Assembly (NCBI GenBank): GCA_037013685.1 | Contig: CM072886.1 | Location: 4,216,001 to 4,280,000 of the forward strand | Direction: 5' to 3' | From: Acridotheres tristis | Taxonomy: Eukaryota; Chordata; Aves; Passeriformes; Sturnidae | DNA length: 64,000 nucleotides | In this document: positions 1-11,967 of the stretch, piece by piece | Layout of the letters: each line of letters starts with the position of its first letter | How positions within the stretch are numbered: position 1 is the first letter of the stretch | Translations under genes and position numbers: made by a program | The notes under the pieces: model-generated | Seen by the model: the letters and a program-made list of their open reading frames with translations, nothing else | Database searches by the model: none | What the model was told of the DNA's origin: nothing

Positions 1-3000
1 GAAACAACCCAATGTGGCTCTCAGATATCCCTGATGCACAACTGCCACACGTGCTCCTTGCCATGATGCACGACTATTAGGTGCTTCAGGTCACCTTTAG
101 GAAGCAGGAATGTATTTTGCAGATCCTTGAACCTCCACAACGCGTCTCTGACCTACCAAACCCAAAAGGCACACATTAAAAGGCTGGCACTGAAAGATCA
201 GGACTGGGGGAGTGAAGTTACAAAATGCCAAACAAAATGCCCCCTTGAGTCCTTCTGCACCCCAGAATGACCCCATGAAACCCTTGGGTGAGGGGATACA
301 TCTCTTCCAACAGCAAAAGAGACTCCAAAAGGGGAGATGTGGGAGATTTTATGGCACCATCGTGGCTCTAGTGATATTATTTGAAGCAAATGCAAACATA
401 CACAGGCTTATAATAAGAGGGTGTAATAGATAGTAAGTGCAAATGACTCATTCACTGAGATTTTCCAGGATTAGACAGCAGCAGAAGGACAACAGCTGTG
501 TAAAATGGACTTTAAAAAATAATCTTCTAATAAGATTTTAATAAACCTGTTAGTAAATTATAATGCTTGACTTCAAGAACTATTTCTCCCCTGCAGTGTT
601 TATCTGTGGGGTTGAAGCTGTGGTGTTCTCCAAGTGTGCATGATACAACCTCAACTGCAGCCCAGGCAGGGCAGGGATTGCTCAGATCCATGGAGGAACA
701 GAAAATCACACCTGTGGGGAGAAGCTGAGCCCTGAAAAGCTACTTCAGGCCTCCTGCAATATTAACTTTCTGAATTAAACTCAGCCTCAGTTTTTACACT
801 CTTCTTGCCACCTTTTTCTTTCTGTTGTTTTCTTACTGTTCCAAGTAAATTAATTTCAAAAATAAAATAAATAGTGTTTTATGAAACAAAAAGCTTGCTC
901 TTTTCATTGCACTCCAGACTGCATGTAGTCAGTGCTGGCTTACCAAAGCCTTCCCCTAAATCCCATGTCTGGACATGCATGTGCACATTGCCCATGCTGG
1001 GAAACTGCCACAGTTTTGGTCCTTTTCTCTCTCCTGGGGTCACGTCATTACATGGCAATCCTGGCTTTTGCTTGGAGGAGAGAACTAGTTTTTGCAGCTG
1101 CCACAGTTTAGGAGAAAATCCTGTATGTGTAAATGTTTAGGAACTCAAAAACCAGAATGGAAACCAAAGGGACTCAGGTTTATTTCCCTTCCTTAATCCT
1201 CTCTGAATTGCAACATGGTTGGGTTTAAGCTGGACTGGCCAAGCTGCTCTTATTTCCTATGAGTTTGTGGGTATTTCAGCCTCAACAGAACAGTGTTCAT
1301 CTCCATTTCTCCCTCTGTCTCTTGTTAAGAGAGGTGTCAGTCATCCATCCTGTTGTCTTACAGAGGTTTCTACCAACCACAGATGTCACCACAATGTACA
1401 CATTATGTTGATAAGTGTATCTCTAAGTGTGTGTACTGTAACTTACATCTTCATTTTCGCTCTTTGGGGAAAGTTAGGCAGCAGAAGCATAAATGCAGCT
1501 CCTCAGTTTTACAGGATGATTGGGGAAAATAACCTTCATGTGGGGTGAGATGCATCAAACCCCAAATCACCCATCCTGCTGCACTGGGGGCAGGTTATAC
1601 TGTGGGGGTGTCTGGCTCTCAAAGACCTTTGCAGGGTAAATGGGACACTGTGTGAACCAGAAGGTTTTGTCCTCCAGGACTGTGAGCACTGTAGATTTAG
1701 GAGATGCTCATACCCCTGACTGTCCCAAAAAGTGAGATGTCCCTTCATGCAGGGGCACAAGGCCAGCTCAGCCCAGCATTGCCTGACAGATGAGACCTGA
1801 GTCACACTGCCACCACCACCGTGGTGTTTTTTGTGGGTTTTAATTTATAGCAAGGAATGTAATGGCTCAGACAGAGCAGCCCCAGGGAGGCAGGAGGTCT
1901 CCCTGTGCCTCAATTTCTGCCCTTTGCACCCCACATGAGGTCAGGGGTGTGCTGAGATGGTGGAGCTGTGCCCCATTCCATGCTGGGGCCACAGCCCCAT
2001 TCCACACTGGCTCTGCAGCAGGAATCTCCTGTGTTCAGTAGGTGCCTGCAGTGAGGGTTTAGGATTCCTACAGAAACACCTGAGCTCCTGCATGGGGCAA
2101 TCCAGAGTCCCTGTTTCTGGAGATTTCCCCTGCACTGATATCAGAGCAGCTTGGCTATAGCTGGTTTAGGCCCAGCCTCAAAATCTCGGGTCTGTGCCCC
2201 AGTGTCCCACTGGTAAAAGTGGGGGTAGGAGCCAGGATCTTGTCCCCAGGGAACAATGAGGGTGGCACAATTACACTGGGAACACCGAGACCCGTGGACA
2301 TGGCAGCTCTGTCATTCGTCTCATGGGGAGTTAAAGAGCTTTAGAGCAGATGAGAATTTGGCTCAGAAGTCCCAATATTGACCACAAGGACTTTGGGAGC
2401 ATGACCTGCCCCCAAGCCCATATAGAACATGCCAAGACAAGTATTAATTAGCTCTCTGTACTTAATTCCACGCAGCTGACCTTTTCAGAGCAAGTTTTTC
2501 ATGCCACCAGGATCTGACTCTAAAACCCCGTGACCCTGAGCATCCTGCAAGTGTCAGAAGGATAATGACAGCTCACAGATTAAACCAGCACACAAATGTG
2601 GACCTGGTCTCCTTTTGGTAGCTTTCAGTTTTAAACAAGCACCATCAGCTAGAGCTCTGGAACTGTGGAAAAAGCACTGAAGAATCACCTGCAGCCACTG
2701 TGGCCACCAAATGCTGCTCCAGCTCTTGGTGATGCAGAAGAAGCTTTTTTTTAGCTGGGAGATTTGATGTGAGTTCTGTCCATCAAGCAAAATATAAGGA
2801 GATGCACACACATCTACCTGTATATATAATTTTCACATGGATTTTACTGCTGTTTCAGTCCAGCTCAAGCATCGTAAGAGCTGCTCAGGGGAAGCAATGC
2901 CATTGCCCCATACTGTGGTCTTGTGAAAGGAGAAAATTGAGAGAGGAGAGGAGAAAATTGAGCTTTAGTCATACTGTTATTTTTAATGGATTTGGAGCCT

Positions 3001-6000
3001 GACTTCTCTGCTCCAAAACTCTTTACTCTTAAGGAGCCACTGCAGCCCTGTCCTGTGCTGGAGGCTTCACACCAGCACTCATGGGGACAGATGTGCAGCA
3101 CCCCAGATGTTCCCATTCACAGTCCAGCCCATTTGCAGGACTTTGCATCAAAATAGGATCATGCTGAGATCCCGGCTTCAACTCATCAGTCTTTGCTGGA
3201 GGCAGGGGGTAGTAACTTTTTCAGACAGCTCAGGTATTTTCTCCAGAGCTTGGTCTGTCACCTCACTGCAAATACATCTGCTCTGGATGGGTTTTGCTGG
3301 TTAAAGATGGGGTGTGATGAAGGTTTAGGGTTATTTTTGGAAGGAGGGCAGGGGCTGGTTGGGGTCTGCAGGCAAAAGCCAGACAAAGCAAGTGAGATTG
3401 GAGTTGTGATGTTGCCATTGTGAGCTGCCAAAGTGACAGGAGCTTACCACAGCTCACAGGGAGACACTGGCAAGGGTAGGAAACGAATCCCTAGTGGTGT
3501 CTGGCCAACCCCACCACCCTACACAGCTCGGGGTCTAGAGCAGCTTCACTGCAAAGTGACAGACAACAAAAATCGCTTTTTCTCTCTAAATGCTGCCACC
3601 AGCCAGCCCAGCAGAAGTGAAATAACCCTCTCACCCAGTCTCCCCCAGAGTTTATGATAAAGAGCCTTTTGTTGCAATTTAGTTTGCAAACTTTCTCTTC
3701 TCTGCCATTCTCATGTGCCACGGATCCGGAGACTCATATAAGTATTTTTACAAGAAATGCTTTCAGACAAATAAGTCTGGGGAGGTTTGTAATTTCTGTT
3801 ACCTCATGGTGACTCCATTGATAGACAGCAGCACACCTTGGGAGAATTAGAGAGCATAAAGTAATGGAGGTTTTTGTCCTCTCAAGACAGAGCTGCGAGT
3901 GCTGCCTGGCTCACAGCCAACACCACCAATTACCAACCTGGAGCAGGAGACAGGTCCTAGTGCTGAAAAATTGCATTTTTCCAACAGGCCTGCTAATGAT
4001 GGAGCTGTGCTGTGAGCTAGCATTTCCTCCTGGGCCTGTTAGGCATCCAGGACTGTGCAGGCCACCTCAATATTGTCCTTTGGGGGAGAAAGGATGGAGT
4101 TTGTGTTGCTTCATCTTGCCTTTGCTGCCACTCACAACTCTTCCCTGGCTTATTTTTACAGAAGCCCTTTCTGCCAGGAGACAGAACAGTCGAGCATAAA
4201 GAAGCAATTTCGGAGGCACTGTCATTGGCAATTATGCTTGAAAGCCAGAGATTTAATTATTGTGTGAGAGCGATACCCTTGAAAGAGAAATTGCAGCGGT
4301 CCCATCACTTGAGACGTTTCAGCGCTGAAACAGACGACTCACGAAATGTCAAGGAGCGAAAAACGTGGCACTCCTGTGCTTCCCACCTCCAAACCCTGGG
4401 GTGAGGCTTTCTGATGGCACCAAAGTTAGCTGTGAGTTGGGTTAATTGAGGACACAGGTGCCTCTCTTGAACCCAGCTGTCTGCATAACCTGGGGTTTTG
4501 TCATACTTGTTTTCCTTACTTTCCCTGCCCGCTAACCATCGCCGGTGAGCGGCTGAAGTGACGCAGTGCTCTCACAATTCCCATTTCATGCCTGCATCTT
4601 AAATTAACACTTACTCACTCAGGGTGACGATTTTTGTTCGTTTGTTGGGAATCTAACAATTATATCAGCGCTCACCAGCAAACAGGTCACACTCTGCATC
4701 TCTCTCAAGCTGACAGGGTGGCTGTAGATGCAGGAGAGCACTGAATTACCCTGTCCTGATCTCTACCAAGGACTGACAGCATGAAGAAAGCACATTTCAG
4801 TAAATGCATAAATAATTAGCCAGCAGGTCTATAACAGCACAGCACACAGGGCTTTAAATCCTTTCGATGTGACTGTCTTAGAGCATCAGCTCAGAACAGG
4901 AGCACCTTTGCGGATGGTGGAGTTGTGTTGCTGTAAACTCAGTGAGGACCAGCGTCAGGAGGCAAGCTGGGGACACACGGGTGATGATGGACATCTGACT
5001 GCTCAAGCTGGGTTGGTTTAGCCATGATTTCTTTTCCCATGTCTCCGTGTTGTCACTCTGAGATGGGTTGTTACAGCTACACAATCACAGCCAGATACAG
5101 CTGATAAGCTTTTTTGGAACTGCAGTAAGGATGTGACATAAAACTAGGAAAAAAAAAATTCCTATCTCCAAGCCCAGATAGTCCTGATTTATCCATCCTT
5201 AAGCACCAAGAGGCTTTTAGCCCCAGGAAAAGCCCTTCTCCCGCTGCAGGGCAAGCACAAAGCCGGCAGCGAGGAGCCTGACATCATCCAGCTCGCACCT
5301 CTTATCTCAGCGCTCGCGTATCAGCGCCGAATCCTCCCCCGGTCCTTTCCCGCTGGGCTCCCGCTCCCTGCGCTTGCTCTGCGGCCGCTGCTCCGTGCCA
5401 GGGCACTTATCCCTGCCGGTCAGCAGGGAATTTCCTCCCGCCGGAGCAGCGCTGGCCTGGAGCCCAGCCAGGGAAACCAGCTCCAGGCTGCTGCTGCCAG
5501 CAGCCCTTGCCAAAGCACAGAGGGCTTTCCTGGGCGCAGGGGCTGCGAGCTGCTCCGGCTTCGCGGGGAAAAGAGGATGCTCCTCCAGAGGTGAAAAAAA
5601 CGCGTTAAAAACCTCACCAAACCCGGCTCAGGGTAAAGTGAAACTGATTTTTTTCCCCTCCTCTCTCTCTTTCTCATGAATTAATTTGTTGGAGGAGCGA
5701 GGCTCAGAAAAGAAACAACGAAATACACGTTGAGTCAAACTGAGATGTTACTTTTAACCTATTTCTTTCAACACAGGAAAGCATCTTAGACTGGTTGAGG
5801 GCTATTTATCCTCCTGTGTAAAGCTTCCAGTTATTGAGATAGTAGTGCTTTTAGGTTGATTTAAAAAAATAATAAAAATTGCCACTTGAAAAACAAGTCT
5901 TATTTCAACTCCCCCTCCTTTTTCACACACACACACAACTACGGGCAGTGTGGAGGCAGAATTGTTCATCACCTGACTGAATTGCTAAATAATTTCTGCC

Positions 6001-7165
6001 CTGTGTGGGACTCTTATCTTACAGTGGCTTTACTTTCATTAAAACTATTAGAAGCAAAAGAGTAAATGGGTAACCTGGGGGTTGCTGGCAGCCTTTCCGG
6101 CTATTTTCCAGGATATCCCCTTTCCCCCATATCCTGGGTTTCATGCCAAACTCAGCTCGGGGAGGGCAGCAAGCGACCCCCTCTCCATCCCACAGGCACT
6201 GTGCAGAGACAGGTGACATTGTACGCTGATCTAGTCCCATGGAAGCTTTCTGCATCCCCAGGGGCTGTGTGGTGACACCTCCCTGGCGCCAGGACCCGAT
6301 TTGGGCTGAGCCCAGGGCGGCTGCAGGGTTGGCGGGGAGGGTGTAGCCTGTGAGGCTGAGGAAGTGAGGAGCCAGTGTACAACCTGAACTTGGCCACCCT
6401 CGACCCAAACCCCGAAGAGGAAAGCCTGCATGCATGACATCTTCCTGTTAGGAAATATTAATCACGGCCATGTCCAAACATGGTAAGTGAAACCTCAGGG
6501 AAACCGCTCCTTTGGCCATCGAGGGCTGGGTGCTGGTATATTCAGGAAGGCCCTTGTGCCTCAAAGACAGGAGCCACCCGTCATCAGGGCACCACCTGAA
6601 TTATGGATTGCCTCCCTGACATCTGAAGCAAAATCTCAGCTCATTCCTCCCGTGCCTCTGCACCCAGCTGTTGTTCCATGTGCTTGGGAGAGAGCCACGG
6701 GGTGAGCCAGGTGGAGGGATGAAGCACCTGGAGAGGAGAAAAATCAAACCAGCAGGACAATCAGCTGGAGGATGTTCTCAGCTCACCCTCGCCCTTGCAG
6801 TGGTGTTGTTGGGGTGACCAGTAGGAATGTCGTTCCCACAGGAATCACTGACACAAGCCAGAAGTGAAAATCCTGATGGCACCACTTCCCGTGAAACACC
6901 TGTATAAAAAGAGAAACAAACAAACAAACAAAACAAAAGCAAAAACAGAAAGAACAAGAAAAGGAAAAGAAAAACCATAAGACACATCCTAAGAGGTTTA
7001 CAAGTAAAATAATGTTCCTGGAAAGAAGTGTCAGCACTCTGGCTTGCAGCACTGTGTGGGCAGCCTCTTGGAGCTAAGGAGCCCACAAAGAAGCATAGGA
7101 ATAATCCCACACACCCCAATCCAGTCTCATCCACCTTCTCAGGCAAGGCAGATCCAACCTGACTC
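1..7165. other. Non-coding flank upstream of CSRNP1
   Basis: I find no recognisable coding exon in this stretch. Open frames here are short, lack family motifs and are not flanked by convincing splice sites. By mammalian synteny XIRP1 would lie upstream of CSRNP1, but I recognise none of its coding sequence, so it must end before position 1 or be absent. A moderately GC-rich patch at about 5.23-5.60 kb and a possible conserved element at 4.15-4.38 kb are the only parts that differ from ordinary intergenic DNA. Confidence 0.6.
4150..4385. promoter_or_regulatory. Possible conserved non-coding element with a 16-bp palindrome
   Basis: This block differs from its surroundings in mixing AT-rich homeobox-like words (TTTAATTATT) with several isolated CpGs. 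It contains a perfect 16-base palindrome, GTTTCAGCGCTGAAAC, at 4316-4331. There is no open frame of note. Retained CpGs plus a long palindrome outside repeats suggest constraint, but conservation cannot be tested from one sequence. Confidence 0.25.
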
Positions 7166-7169
7166 CCAG

Positions 7170-8090
7170 GTCTGGATCACAACCACCGGGGGCAAAAACC
7201 CTTTTTGGGACCAATTCTTGCTCGTGGGCCAAGCCCTGCTTTTGGACCTCAACCCAGCATGGAGGCCAAGCTTCTCTTGTGGAACTCAAACATATTATAG
7301 GGCTCAAATTTCTTGTGGGGGCCACATCCTGCTTGTGAATTCCTAATCCCTGTGGGACCAACCATCCTGTGAGGTTCAAATTTATTCCAGGCTCCAAGCC
7401 TGTCTCATAGATCCCAAATTACCTGTGGTGTCTGTTCTGGGATTCAAGCCTTACCTGTGGGTCCCTGTCCATGTGTGGTGTCCAGACATTTTCCAGGGGT
7501 CAAGTCTGCTTGTCTGAATCCATTTTGAGGTCCAACCTTTGCCATGTAGATGTTCATTGTAAGACCCAAAGCCCCTGTGGTACCCAAATTTGTTTTGAGG
7601 TCCAAGTTTTCCCTGTGGATTCACAACCCTTTGTGGGCTCTGATGTCCTTGAAGTGTTTCCACCCTTATGCTTCAGGGTCCTCAGACTCCTGTGTGCCAA
7701 ATGTGTTTTGGGGTCCGTGCTGTCCCTGTAGATCCTCAGCTCCTTGTGGGACACAGCTTCCCCGTGGAACTCAAATCCATTTCAGGGTTCCCAGCACCCC
7801 ATGACCACTTGGGGATCCAAGTGGTTACCTGTGGCTTCCCAAGCCCTCATAGTATAGATACCCTTCTTTGGGACCTAAACCGATTTGGAGTCCCCAGCCG
7901 TCTGTGGTACTCAGGCCCAATTTGGGGTCCAACCTGTCCCTGTGGCTCCCCAACCCCTTGTGGGACACAGCTTTGCATGGGACTCAAATCCATTTTGGAG
8001 TCTCCACCCCTCTGTGGTACTCAGACCCACTTTGGGGTCCAGCCTGTCCCACTCCTCAGCCCCTTGTGGGATTCAGCTCCCCCGTGGGAC
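7170..8090. repeat. Diverged tandem repeat array, unit about 110 bp
   Basis: A phrase of the type 'CTGTGGTACTCAGRCCCAMTTTGGGGTCCA' followed by 'CCTGTCCC' and 'CCCCTTGTGGGAYWCAGCT' recurs. The clearest pair begins at 7901 and 8011, giving a period of 110 bases. Weaker copies start near 7574 and 7690, and still more diverged ones reach back to about 7170. Open frames running through the array are by-products of the repeat and resemble no protein I know. The array stops directly against the GC decamer array and the CSRNP1 CpG island. Confidence 0.75.
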
Positions 8091-8092
8091 CC

Positions 8093-8215
8093 GCAGCGGT
8101 GCGGGGCGGTCGGGAGGGATGCGGGGCGGTGCGGGGCGGTGCGGGGCGGCCCGGAGGGATGCGGGGCGGTGCGGGGCGATGCGGGGCGGTGCGGAGCGAT
8201 GCGGGGCGGTGCCTC
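8093..8215. repeat. GC-rich short tandem array (GCGGGGCGGT type)
   Basis: Imperfect copies of a decamer, GCGGGGCGGT or GCGGGGCGAT, are repeated about ten times with interspersed GGAGGGAT spacers. Each unit contains a GGGGCGG core, the Sp1 GC-box consensus. The array lies just upstream of the CSRNP1 non-coding exon, so it could contribute to promoter activity as well as being a length-variable minisatellite. Confidence 0.75.
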
Positions 8216-9140
8216 CCGCCGCTCCTGACTCAGCGCCCCGCCCGGCGGGGGCAGGAAGCCGGGCGGGCCGGCCGGCCCCGCTCCTGTCACCGCCTGCGTC
8301 AGAGCCCGGAGTTTTCCACTGACGGAAAAGGGCAGCGCGGGGCGGCGCAGCCCGGCCCGGCCCCGGCAGCGGAGCGGGAGGCGCCGCGCCAGGCACCGCC
8401 GCTGCAGCCGGAGCCGCCGCGCCGACACCACCACCGCCGCAGGTACGGGACCGCCGCGGGCAGCCGGCGCCGGGATGGGCACGGGGGGGAGACGGCGTGG
8501 GGAGCGAGGGGAGGCTCGCGGTTCTCCACTGCGGGGTCCGGTCGGTGCCTGCCCCGGCTCGGGGTTCGGCCGCCCGAGCCGGCCCGGAGCCGTCCCGCCG
8601 GCCGGGGGTCGCTGCCGGTGCCCGCCGCCCGTTTCGCGGCGGTCGCGCCGCCCCGGCGCCGTCTGGCCGCGCTGCTCCTGCCCGCGGGCGAGCGGAGCCC
8701 GGCGGGGCTGCGGCTGGGGCTGAGCCGCCGGGAAGCTCCGGGACCCGCCGGGGCAGCGGGACGGCGTTCCTTGGGGGAAGGGATGGGGGTTTGCTGCGCC
8801 CCCGACCCGCCCCCCCGCACTTTGCCATCGGCTGCGCCGTACGGACACCCCAACACCTTTGTAATATTTATTAGGAGTAGCGCAGAGTTCCCCTCTCACC
8901 CTCGCCCCGGTAAGTCCAGGCTCCGCTCCATCCCCGCGGCCGCGGTTACAATTTTTTGATGTTGGGAGAAAGGTTGGGGGGGGCGGGGGGAGCCTTGCCG
9001 GCTCGCTCTTCCCCAAATCCGCCCGGCTGGGGATGCTTTCCCGTCGCTACAGCAACACCTACCGACGGGCGCACGGAGGGACCGACGGGCGGACAGACGG
9101 AGCGGGGCACCCCCCACACCCCCCGCCTCCCGAAATAAAA
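8216..9140 (+). promoter_or_regulatory. CSRNP1: CSRNP1 CpG-island promoter region with AP-1 site
   Basis: This stretch is very rich in CpG and GC boxes and has no clear TATA box, typical of a vertebrate CpG-island promoter. A consensus AP-1 site, TGACTCA, is at 8226-8232, upstream of the predicted first exon. CSRNP1 is known as an inducible gene, so an AP-1 site here fits stimulus-driven transcription, although function is inferred. The long open frames in both strands across the island (for example 7868-8959 and 8021-9016) are compositional artefacts. Confidence 0.65.
8300..8442 (+). other. CSRNP1: CSRNP1 predicted non-coding first exon (5' UTR)
   Basis: A GC-rich segment ends in CCGCCGCAG followed by the donor GTACGG at 8443. 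It lies inside the CpG island and on the strand of CSRNP1, whose ATG-bearing exon starts with an acceptor at 15321 and 24 bases of untranslated leader. Joining the two gives a first intron of about 6.9 kb. The 5' end is a guess, because no transcription start can be read from sequence alone. Confidence 0.45.
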
Positions 9141-9477
9141 CATCACGGCTTTTACAGCCCACCTAAAAAAAAAGAAAGGAGAAAAAAAAAAAAAAAAAAA
9201 AAAAAGGATGCCTCGTCCCCCCGCCCCCAACTACTAAGTTTTCTCAGGTTTTTATAATTTTTTTTGTCGGCCCCCCCCACTCTCTCCTCTGCCCCCGGCA
9301 TCCTCAGAAGTGTCTGTCACCTCCGAGTTACATAATGCCGCTGTAGGAAGAGGCTGACACACAGGGACAGCCCTTTCCTAAAGCAGCTCAGCCTTACTAA
9401 CTAACGCCTGGAATGCCAACGCCTGGGTGGGATGGATGGAGAGAAAACCCTCACGGCCGTTTACAAACCCCGAAGTA

Positions 9478-9557
9478 ACAGAATGAGGGAATCCTTAAGG
9501 CTGGAAAAGCCCTCTAAGATCCCCGAGTCCAACCCTTAATCCAGCACTGCCAGGTTA
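9478..9557 (-). mobile_element. CR1 LINE fragment (3' end, reverse orientation)
   Basis: The text 'aaggctggaaaagccctcta' followed by 'agatccccgagtccaaccc' and 'cagcactgccaggtt' matches the reverse complement of a CR1 3' end. It is a short, diverged fragment inside CSRNP1 intron 1. Confidence 0.65.
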
Positions 9558-11664
9558 AGTCTTGTCATTTGTTACCAGGAATTGATCACCAATTATAATT
9601 TTATTGGATTGCTTTATTTTTTAATGAAAATTATTTCAGTTTCGCTCTGCTGAGCAGTTTGTAGCCCGTCAAGGTGTGTGTGTGTGGGGTGGGGAGGCGG
9701 GGTTATTTTCAGGATGGTTGGGTTTGTTCTCCTCCCGGAGAGACTCCGCAGCTCCCGGCAAAGGCTTTAATAATTCAGCGCAGGAAATGCGTGCGTATAT
9801 ATAGCAGGGAAGGTAACGCACAGCGTGTACCTACAGGAGGACAAATATGGAAACCTGGTGTGAATTATTCATGAGGTGTGATCAAATAGAGGATTTTCCT
9901 AGACAAAGCGCACTTCGCTCTTTTCCTGTTTGTTACAGCGCAATCTGCGCCGAGTACATCCGAACCTCCTTTCATTTTGGGCCATGTCAGATAACCTCTA
10001 ATGTATTTGCTGAATTTTCTTATTTGCCTTTCAAGCTGTCAGCAAGAAGTAATGGGTTGGTAGAAAAATCTGACAAGCCTTTTTTTTTATTTTCTTCTTT
10101 GTGGCCTTGCAAAAATTAGGAGATGGAGTAAACACTTTTGCTGCTCTTTCCGGGGAAGGTGTTTTGCCTGTTCAGGCTCTGACAGGAGCATAAACTCGTG
10201 GTGCTACGGACTGATTCATGCTCCCACTCCGCAGCACGACGTACTTTGGGTTTTACTGTTGCATAGTAGGCAGAGGCTATTTTTAACCGGAGCAAGGTTA
10301 TGAAACCTTAGACCCAGCTGGGTGAAAATAATCTGGTCTGAACTGGAAAGCACAGCATTATGTGGCTGGGAACACGCGTGGGACTGTCCCCTGGAGGGTC
10401 CTGGTGGAATGATCCCGCTCCCCTTGGCTCCAGTCAGCCTCGAAAATTGGGAAGTGTTGTCATCGGGAGGCTGTCACAGCGGCACAGGGGAAACCACTTA
10501 AGTAAATATGCAAAGAATTAAAATAGTTAAATGATCGAGCAATGAATCAGTGCTGATAGTGTGGCGATTATTAAAGAACCCACTGCTGTTCGGCAGCAGA
10601 TTTCTGGGGCAGCTGAGCAGCTCCGCAGCACTTTTTTGGTGATTCTCACACCGACATCTCTTTGCCCACAATAAACGGCAGCGTGCAAACAAAACACCAA
10701 CCCCAGCAACTCCGCGAGCTGCCTTCGCAGCCGTACCTGGCTAAAATATGCGGTGGTGTTTTTTAAACTAATATTTACTCCTGCTAGACCTGCACAGCCA
10801 CTGCGGCTCTGGGGGAGGGAGCGGGAGCCGCTCTGACTCACGGCTCAGCGCGGTCCTGAGCTCGCTCCCAGCACCCGAGCGGCTCCCGGTGTGCTGGGGA
10901 GAATCCACCTTGGTCTGCTGGGATAAACCCACTTTGTCCTCCGGGCCTGCGAGCAGATGGCTGAGTTTCAAAGTCAGCAAACCAGCGCAAAAAGTCACTG
11001 GAAAACAAATACTTTTAGTGCACTGTGCTGAGGTTTTTTTGGGGGGGGGTCGGAGGGATTGTTGTGTTCTTGGTGTTCCTCAAATCGCTTGGCAAAAGAA
11101 ACTTTGCTTCCAATAACTCGTGCACGGATTCGGGATCCTTCCATTCTCTATGATGCTCCACTGATATAACCCCCAAAATCTGAAATATTCTTGCTCCTGG
11201 GTGTTCTCCTGCATCTACCATGGGAATTGTGGTCCAAGCAAAGGCAGCTGCTGGACTCGCTGTGAGGAGTTTCCTTTGCTTTGCTTGCACTGCTGCGATC
11301 TCCTGACGCTTCAAAGCACATCTACAGCCCCAAAATGCAACACTGAAACATCTTCTCCTCCTAATTCTGCCCAAAGCCTCTTTGTGCAGTCTCCTGGAGA
11401 GTGGACACTGGTAGAGGTTTTTAGTTGCCGTCCTCTGCACTTGGCTAAACAAATGCCAAACCTTCTTAAATCTAAATTACTCGAAATATTTACTGTTGAG
11501 ACGTCGTCCAAGAGGAGGATAGTTAAAACATTAATTCCTTGCATTCCAGTGTATTAGGGCTTTACCCTGCAACTTGCTGGGCGCCAGAAATGGGACTTTG
11601 CAGATTGGATTCCCTTCCCCCAGCTACACTGCTCCCCTCTATTCCCCCCACCCAAACTTTAATG

Positions 11665-11665
<1 letters not shown>

Positions 11666-11697
<32 letters not shown>
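11666..11697. repeat. T15A17 homopolymer junction
   Basis: Fifteen T residues are followed directly by seventeen A residues, making a perfect 30-base AT hairpin. It lies in CSRNP1 intron 1. This may mark the joined tails of two retroelement insertions or simple slippage, and it is a likely site of length variation and sequencing error. Confidence 0.9.
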
Positions 11698-11936
11698 GGA
11701 GGGAGAGAGAAAGAAAGGAATGCACATCTGGGCTAAATATTTGTTAGAAAGTATTCCCAGGATAGTGGGAGTTCTGGTGCCAGAGAGGAATTCCTGCGGG
11801 TTTGATCCATTGCATTATGTACTTGTTCCAAAAGCTGTTTTCAGTAAAATAGATGAGTAAGAAGTCTTAGCCAAGAACAGAATGTCTTTTTTGGCAACTG
11901 AAAGGAAGATAGGATTATTTTATTTCAGGTTATGTA

Positions 11937-11967
<31 letters not shown>

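Noticed and set aside
7868..9016. Long open frames on both strands (up to 363 residues) across the CSRNP1 CpG island
   Set aside because: They run through tandem repeats and GC-rich promoter DNA, are Ala/Gly/Pro/Arg-rich with no domain, and overlap on opposite strands. Composition explains them.
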